A stretch of 64,000 nucleotides of DNA from Rheum nobile (lineage: Eukaryota > Streptophyta > Magnoliopsida > Caryophyllales > Polygonaceae): assembly GCA_027886185.1 (NCBI GenBank), contig WOAB01000893.1, positions 3,410,001 to 3,474,000 of the forward strand. Direction: 5' to 3'. Positions 57,393 to 64,000 of this stretch are shown in pieces (the stretch's first letter is position 1; the number at the start of each line of letters is the position of its first letter). A program made the translations under genes and the position numbers. A model generated the notes under the pieces. The model made no database searches. It saw only the letters and a program-made list of their open reading frames with translations, and was not told where the DNA came from.

Positions 57393-58052
57393 AACCGCGA
57401 CCGCGGTATTTCCACCGCCATCGCGGTAAAAGACGGAAAGTGGTCATCATTACGGTCTGACAAGTGGTTACGATCGCGACCGCGGTTTGGCCACCGCGAT
57501 CGCGGTATAGGCAAAAGACATGACTGTGGCCGCGGTCGACCACCGCGATCGCGGTAAATATCAACCCAACTTGTTTTGTAGACGCCGGACTTCGATCGGA
57601 GCGCCGTTACCGCCTTCGGAGCTGTCCCATCTGGTCGGTGATGCAGCTGGTTGCTTCTCCTACTTGCTTGGGGTATATAAGGAGTGGATCTAGAGGTTTT
57701 GGAGCATCAAATCTGAGCTCCATCTCTCTCAAATTTCTCTCGCCGAATTCCTTCAAGCTCGCCGGAGTTATCGCCGGAGTTTTCAAAAGAAGTGTTGGTG
57801 GTTGCAAGGTAGTACTTTGGTGGTCCAAGGAGCCTAGAAACCAAAGCCTTCGCCATACGAATCAAATCAAGTCGCCCCGGTGAGGATTTCTCCCTCACGA
57901 TTCGCTGTGTTCATCGACCGCGACCATGGTCATGAACACCGCGATCGCGGTTTCGGCACTGGTCGTGTCCGAGTGCTGCCGCCATCGCTGTGTCTCGCGG
58001 GGCTTTGTCCCTGACGACCGCGATCGCGGCAGAGGCACCACGACCGCGGTTG
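57393..58052 (+). repeat. Clustered ACCGCGATCGCGGT palindromes in the LTR of E
   Basis: About ten copies or one- to two-base variants (ACCGCGACCGCGGT, ACCGCCATCGCGGT) fall in two groups, about 57393-57555 upstream and 57918-58052 downstream of the TATA box near 57671. The 14-bp core is a perfect palindrome rich in CpG. The same clusters recur in the 3' LTR at about 63270-63418 and 63778-63913. Confidence 0.85.
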
Positions 58053-58673
58053 CCCAGCACTTGTCCGATTTTGGCCTTTTGTTTCGTGGCTTCGATCGGG
58101 ACTTCGTTCCTTCGATGTTTGTTCGTCTTTCTTTAGATTCGGATATTTTATTATTGACTCTAACTTAGGGTTTCATTATGGGTCGATCCATAGGAATCTG
58201 TAATCTGAGATTTGTCCTCGTTTCGGACCCGAAAACCCGTTGTCGTTGAGCTTTGTTAAAGCTTCGTCTGATCTAAGGCAAGTGGCGGTTCACTCTTGCT
58301 TAATCATTCCATGTTCTATTAATTATCAATTGTTTAATTGTTAATTAAATTGGAGTGAACTCTTGTTTTCGTTTGGGAACAGATTTTATAAATAATGTGA
58401 TTAAAGTGTGATATTATAATGGGTTGTATATATTGCTAGAAACAATGCTATTATACTTGTTAATTACCGTAATGGTATTGTTGTGGATTTAATGTTAACT
58501 TTAATGCTAGAATAGCACGAGTATTCGTAGGAACGATATCCCTTGTAAGGATAGTCGTTTCTTTATAATTCTCTTAAGATCGTGACCCATTGCTTCTTAT
58601 CCATCGATAAAGGATCTGAAGTGTTAAGCACCTTGCTAGTGCCATTTGGGTGGACTTAAAGTCACCTTGTGTA

Positions 58674-58777
58674 TTAAATTTTCGTAGTTATTCGAGATCT
58701 TAAACTTTCGTAGTTATTCGAAATATTAAACTTTCGTTGTTATTCAAGACCTTAAACTTTCGTTGTTACTCGAATTA
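58674..58777 (+). repeat. 26-bp tandem repeat in the LTR of E
   Basis: Four units of 26 bp, each beginning TTAAA(C/T)TTTCGT(A/T)GTTA, start at 58674, 58700, 58726 and 58752. Confidence 0.85.
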
Positions 58778-59659
58778 ATATTAAAAGCCTTAACAGTAGT
58801 GTGTGTTTTATAAGTAAATAAGATAAGTGCCGTTGTTGCACATAATTAATATACCTTCAGACGAGTAGTGTAGCTAGGGAAACTCGTCTTGACTTTGATC
58901 AGAGCAAAGTTCTCTATCCAATCTGAATTCGCCCTAAGAGGTGAGGTTGGTCGTGAACCGAATCATCAAGTCATTTTAAACGCTTGTGTACAACTATAAA
59001 CGTTCCCAAACAATTGTCATATCTTCCCTTAAGAATCAATTGAGTCTTCTCTTCAGTGCATACCTAAATATTAATCATTCCGTGAAAGTTCCCGGTTATA
59101 TATCGTTCCTTCGGTTATTATTCGAGGGACAATGATAGTAACCAGTTAAGATCACTAGAACCATTTTGTTTGTACCCTTGCATAGTCTTTCATTAGACTA
59201 ACCAACCAGTTAATTTCCACTGCATGGTTGGCTAGTGTCATCCGTCCTATACGGCACATCAGTGGTTGGTTCCCGAAGTCAAAGTAACCAGTTGAAGGAG
59301 AAGAGGCTTGCAGACGAAGATTTAAGTGTCAGTGTTTTAAGTTGTTAAGTATTACTTTAATATATCTTTATAACCTAGCCATGTTATAGGTTGTGTCTTA
59401 AAAGTCTTCCGCTGTATACTTTAAAGTCTTACGCTGATAAGTTTACTCTGTTGTAAAGATACTACTCTCGTTTGATGAGAGATATTTTAATAAAAAGAGT
59501 TGAGTTTCTTATGCAAATGTCTTCCGCTGTTTAATCTTTCATTTAATATAGTTACGTATTTAAGTTTAATTGTTCCGATTAAAGCATGGGGTGACTTTGG
59601 ACGGTAATGTCTGAGGTCACTGGCGTGTGGCACAACTGGTATAAATCGGGGGTGTTACA

Positions 59660-60373
59660 GATGTGGTATCAGAGCAATGGTTTTAAAATTTTTGGTTTAT
59701 TGTTAGGTTTGAGGATTTTCTAAAAAATTAATTTCGGAATTATTTTCAACCTATGTTCTATTAAAAACAACTTTGAAGATTTAACTGTTGGATTTAAAAG
59801 TTTTCTTTACTCCTTGGAATTTAAAATAATGATTTAACTATTTGAACTTCAAAAGCTATTTATAATTGGTGTATAAAATGTCGTGTTATAAGCAATTAAA
59901 TTGAGTTTATGATTGTAAACTTCAAAAGTGTGAATTTTTTTTTTTTTTTGTAAGAGTTTTTGCGAAAATCATATCGCAAGTTTGCAAAATTATTTTTTCT
60001 TAAATATACATTTTTATTAAGGATAATATATAAAGTTTAAAGGTATGAAGTATAAAGTTTAAAGGTATCTGGTTTAAAATTAAGTGGTTTTCAAACTTCT
60101 GCAAGATTCAAGTGTTACTTATTCCTTAGATCCATTCTTAGGAATATTGTCTCTTCTTAGGGTCAATGTCATTTAAAGGTTGACATTTCCCCTAGAATAC
60201 CCATTTTTAAGTAAGCAGAAGAAGGTCGTTTCTGTAAGTTAACAGAGGAGGGTTAGTCAGACTAATATAAAGTTATTAGTTTGGACCCTTATAATCTGTA
60301 TCATAACGTATTTGACTAAAGTGTCATGCCCAAGTGGGAAAAGTTCTAAATTAACGTTATGATTCACCAACAG
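59660..60373 (+). other. Leader of element E
   Basis: AT-rich untranslated leader after the primer-binding site, with a long T-run near 59937 and a duplicated AAAGTTTAAAGGTAT phrase near 60031-60067. An in-frame ATG at 60359 precedes the preferred gag start. No other gene is seen. Confidence 0.55.
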
Positions 60374-61693
60374 ATGGTGAACACAAGAAACACAACCTGT
60401 GCTAGTACAGGACCAAGTAATGACCCAAGGTTGAATCTGAGGAGCGCCGATAATCAAGGGAGAGAGAACGAGTCTGTCTCTCACAATAACCCCGCAGGCG
60501 TTGGCCAAGCACAGGCTAATCCTCCGGTAGTGTTGGATGCCGCGACTAGAGAAGCCCTTCGTGGGTTTATTGTGCAAACGGTCACCGACGTAATTCGGTC
60601 AAATGCACCTCAAGCACAAGGTGTTCCGGTTCCTCAAGTCATTCCTGAAGTTGAGGAGCCAGTGGAACAAGTACCTCAGGTCGATGTTGTCAGGGACAGA
60701 GGGACTTACGGTCAAGCTTTGAAATTCGTAAGTTCAATGAGGCCTGACAGCTATGACGGTACTGGAGAACCGGTCAGAGTGGTGTATTGGTTCTCGCATA
60801 TGGAACGGTTGTTCCAAAACGTGAATTGCACTAAGGCTGAGAAAGTGCACATCGCCTCCCTTCAACTCAAGGATGTGGCTAGCGAATGGTGGGAAAGCAC
60901 TGGTCTAACTGGTCATCCTGAGCTGAATTGGAGCATGTTTAAAGCAAAGTTGACTGACCGTTTCTTTTCCCGTGCTATGAGGGAGGAGAAGCACAAGGAG
61001 TTTCTGTACCCTAAGACCGATGGGTTAAAGGTGACTGAGCTTGCAGCTAAGTTCAATCACTTGTTGCAATATGCTGGGCCAGAGGTGTCGAGCAAATAAC
61101 AAAAGATCTGGTACTTCCATGGATGGATGAATCCAGAAATTAAACCTCTAATGGTGCGTCACGGTTGTTCCACTTTAGAACAATATGTGGATGCGGCCTA
61201 CAAGATAGAGGTAGCACTAGAGGAATCCGTCCAAAAGCGGGAGAAGCAGGTTAACGGAAAGGGTGGGCAACAGGATCGCCAAGTTGGTTCATTCAAACGA
61301 CTGGCATCGCCTACCAAGTTTGAGAAGTCTGGTCGTGCTAAGACCGAGACGACTCAGTCAGAATCCACTAGAGGCTCCGATTGGTGTAGTGGGGTAATTC
61401 AATGCCACAACTGTGATGAAGTTGGGCATAAAAGTATTAACTGTCAAAAGGAAAAGAGGGTATGCTACCATTGTGGAAGGGAAGGCCACATGAAAGCATA
61501 CTGTAGAAAGAAGGGTCAAGGACCAACACAGTCTTATCAAGCCTCAAATGTTGGCAGTAGGCAGAATCCAAAGCCAGAGGTATATGCTCCTGAGCAATCT
61601 ATGGCTCGTAATAAAGGCAAGGCGCCTATGGGGTCTTCAGGCCAGGGGCAACGACTCTTCATGATGAGTCAAGCCGACGGGGAGGAACCCTAA
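60374..61693 (+). pseudogene. Gag of element E, one in-frame stop
   Basis: The start MVNTRNTTC aligns with the gag start of F. The gag domain (SMRPDSYDGTGEPVRVVYWFSHME, SEWWESTGL, RFFSRAMREEKHKEF) is intact. A single TAA at 61097-61099 interrupts it where F has EAQ, and the same frame continues QKIWYFHGWM to the end. Both CCHC knuckles are intact (CHNCDEVGHKSINC and CYHCGREGHMKAYC). The tail reads ARNKGKAPM and stops at 61693. Apart from the one stop, gag is better preserved than in F, yet no pol follows. Confidence 0.85.
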
Positions 61694-63016
61694 TCGAGTA
61701 GTTGTATTTCCGTTAAAGCTTTTCTTAAGATTAAGGAGCGACGACGTGTGTCGATAATCTCCATTGTTTCGTAAGTTTGTTTGTTCGACTTTCTGTTAGT
61801 TGCTTTAATGTAATGTATGAATAATAAAGAAATGTTTCCTTGTTTTGGAAAATTTATGAATTCATTGCCGTTACAAATTAATCGTTCATACGAAACCCCG
61901 TAAGTGCCGGAAATAGTATATGTCATGTGTGGATAAAGATTGTCGGACTTATGGAAGAAGGGTATCATATGTAACTTAGATGTTCGTTCCCTACATGGTT
62001 AACCCCAAGGTCGACTCTATTGCCTAAATCTAGATTCATTCCTAAGATTCTTCTTCATACCTGGAGTATGTCATCTATAAGGCTTATGGTGCAACTCTTT
62101 GGAGAAGATTAAGTTGTAAAGTTATTGTGTTAAGAAGAGGCCACTTAAATGGAAAGATTACAGTTTAAGGATAGGATTTGTCGATAATCCCGATATTTTA
62201 AAATATTCAGTGAAGAGACTTTGTCTATGTACGCCTAAGGAGTATAGTGGTAAGCGTTATCTCATACGCTGAGTTCTTCCAAAAATTCTTAAGGTGTAGG
62301 AATGAATGTGTGAAGTTAATGCTCTAAGAGATTAAGAGTTATCTCTCATACATGAGTTCGTGTTGTAAGCATTGATGTGAATGAATCATTTTCAGAATAA
62401 TATCTTAAGGAATTAAGAGTAATATCTCATGTGATCCATTTCGAAGAATATAGAGTGTGGTAATTATGTTCGGAGAAAGTTAAGGAACCTTGAAGATTTA
62501 AGGTATAAAGTGATTAAAGGAATAGGCTAAGTCATTACCGAAAGGATACTAAGATAAAATTTGGCATAAGGGCCAAACCCGATAATGATGAGTAATGAAA
62601 TTGTGGAGTATACACTTAAAGGAATTAGGAAATGCAATGTCTCGAGGACCACTAAGTTTTGGTAACGGAATATAAGACAGATAAGGTACGTACTCTGAGA
62701 GAAGTTATAAATGAAAAAAGTGGAAGGAGTAATGTGTATTCTCATGCTTAAGGTATAGCAAGTCTGTTACAATGATTTTGGAGGATACTATCATAAGATA
62801 ACTATGACCTTGTGGGTATAGTTACGAGTTGCTACAAGTGTAACGTATGGAAATGCGAGGTAGTGGTATGATTGAGGAAACTGATCGTTTCCGGAAGCAA
62901 GTCAAGGGTAAAGTAATTAAGGATATGAAGTTCAGGTAGTAAGGTTAGTTGTAACCCGATTCTATGGGTTATTCGGCCAAGTTTTGGGGTCAAAACTTCT
63001 TTTAAGGGGGATGTGA
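61694..63016 (+). other. Internal region of E where pol would be expected
   Basis: About 1.3 kb of AT-rich DNA with no protease, RT, RNase H or integrase motif recognised in any frame. Phrases such as AAGGAATTAAGAGTAATATCTCAT near-repeat at about 62310-62440. It ends with the polypurine tract next to the 3' LTR. Confidence 0.6.
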
Positions 63017-64000
63017 TGTAATACCCCTCATTTCTATAAAGTCATTTTGGTAATTCTTCCAACTCTTGTACTGCAAGTCGGATTAATTTCAGAGGAGTTC
63101 GGATTTTCTGTAACATCCTTGATCTCCGTAATAATTCCATGAGTGGTATAAAATACATTCGATGTATTTTGGGACTTAGAATATTCGTTCGGGTACGAAT
63201 ATATTTAACCCGGGGTTTTTAAACCCAAACCTTGTCTTTTCTCGGGCAAAAGAGGTAAAAATGGCCTAAACCGCGACCGCGGTATTTCCACTGCCATCGC
63301 GGTAAAAGACGGAAAGTGGTCATCATTACGGTCTGACAAGCGGTTACGACCGCGACCGCGGTTTGGCCACCGCGATCGCGGTATGGGAAAAAGACGTGAC
63401 CGCGACCGCGATCGCGGTAAATATCAACCCAACTTGTTATGCAGACGCCGGACTTCGATCGGAGTGTCGTTACCGCCTTCGGAGCTGTCCCATCCGGTCG
63501 GTGATGCAGCTGGTTGCTTCTCCTACTTGCTTGGGGTATATAAGGAGTGGATCTGGAGGTTTTGGAGCATCAAATCTGAGCTCCATCTCTCTCAAATTTC
63601 TCTCGTCGGATTCCTTCAAGCTCGCCGGAGTTGTCGCCGGAGTTTTCAAAAGAAGTGTTGGTGGTTGCAAGGTAGTACTTTGGTGGTCCAAGGAGCCTAG
63701 AAACCAAAGCCTTCGCCATACGAATCAAATCAAGTCGCCCCGGTGAGGATTTCTCCCTCACGATTCGCTGTGTTCATCGACCGCGACCGTGGTCATGAAC
63801 ACCGCGATCGCGGTTTCGGCACTGGTCGTGTCCGAGTGCTGCCGCCATCGCTGTGTCTCGCGGGGCTTTGTCCCTGACGACCGCGATCGCGGCAGAGGCA
63901 CTGCGACCGCGGTTGCCCAGCACTTGGCCGATTTTGGCCTTTTGTTTCGTGGCTTCGATCGGGACTTCGTTCCTTCAATGTTTGTTCCTCTTTCTTTAGA
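63017..64000 (+). repeat. 3' LTR of element E (partial, cut by window end)
   Basis: It matches 57141 onward with few differences, including the TATA box (about 63537) and the palindrome clusters. The remaining roughly 1.5 kb lies beyond the window. Confidence 0.92.

Larger units (their letters stand above)
57141..59659 (+). repeat. 5' LTR of element E
   Basis: 2,519-bp LTR with a TATA box (GTATATAAGG) at about 57671. It shares blocks with the solo LTR and F, including GGCAAGTGGCGGTTC at about 58279. It carries the ACCGCGATCGCGGT motif clusters and a 26-bp tandem repeat. Confidence 0.92.
57141..64000 (+). mobile_element. Ty3-gypsy-type element E, gag-bearing, no recognisable pol (runs off window)
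   Basis: The 5' LTR is 57141-59659 (TGTAATACCCCTC..GGGTGTTACA), the primer-binding site TGGTATCAGAGC is 59664-59675, gag is 60374-61693, and the polypurine tract AAGGGGGATGTGA ends at 63016. The 3' LTR begins at 63017 and is cut by the window edge. The internal region is only 3.36 kb. The last bases before the 3' LTR (GGCCAAGTTTTGGGGTC) match the same place in F, so the missing pol was lost internally. The right target duplication lies outside the window. Confidence 0.9.

Noticed and set aside
63363..63746. 127-codon frame reading through the CG-rich palindromes of E
   Set aside because: The repeated Ala/Thr/Val/Ile residues come from the palindrome itself. The frame lies in the LTR around the TATA box and is not conserved as a protein.

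Overview
The window is nuclear DNA of a flowering plant, most likely a eudicot. The evidence is GT-AG introns, plant-type CSC1/OSCA and BAP31 genes, and nested Ty1-copia, Ty3-gypsy and Mutator-like (MULE) elements with tRNA-iMet primer-binding sites. Only two ordinary host genes are visible; most of the rest is transposon or repeat. Splice sites, repeat ends and mismatch counts were read by eye.

Layout. 1-6355: a hyperosmolality-gated channel gene (CSC1-like/OSCA, plus strand) with about eleven coding exons. It is broken by an exonic fold-back insertion, frameshifts, a deletion and a triplicated splice acceptor. 7201-16965: an older minus-strand copia element (A, target duplication GTATT) with a younger minus-strand copia (B, target duplication GGTTC) inside its gag. 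17245-18358: an intact two-exon BAP31-like ER membrane protein gene (minus). 18744-45791: a giant MULE of 27,048 bp, bounded by about 80-bp terminal inverted repeats and a perfect 9-bp target duplication, TATATTATA. It sits in a 13-bp AT-rich minisatellite. Without its two nested gypsy insertions (solo LTR 22852-25265; full element F 30722-40530) it is about 14.8 kb.

The MULE is the most interesting part. Besides a four-exon mudrA transposase (plus) and a DUF1985/Ulp1-like protease gene (minus), it carries three small genes with believable structure: a coiled-coil protein (minus), a GRF-type zinc-finger protein (plus), and a 105-residue protein (minus) that resembles the PB1-like N-terminal domain of the transposase itself. 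Its introns and spacers are strewn with a short motif, CCTGACA/TGTCAGG, often part of a longer composite motif, and contain a 59-bp-arm palindrome. One reading, which is inference, is a multigene MULE in which accessory factors and a dispersed cis motif act together, by analogy with VANC-type anti-silencing in VANDAL MULEs.

45792-49203: the AT minisatellite, split by a 1.5-kb segment holding a Gly/Gln-rich coding remnant. 49204-57140: a decayed copia element (C, plus) containing a young gag-only LTR element (D, 51507-54190, target duplication ACCTA). 57141 to the window end: a gypsy-type element (E, plus) with gag but no recognisable pol; its 3' LTR runs off the window. D, E and F have kept most or all of gag while pol is lost or ruined, which suggests mobilisation in trans. 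The LTRs of E and of the solo element carry clustered CG-rich palindromic motifs around their TATA boxes.
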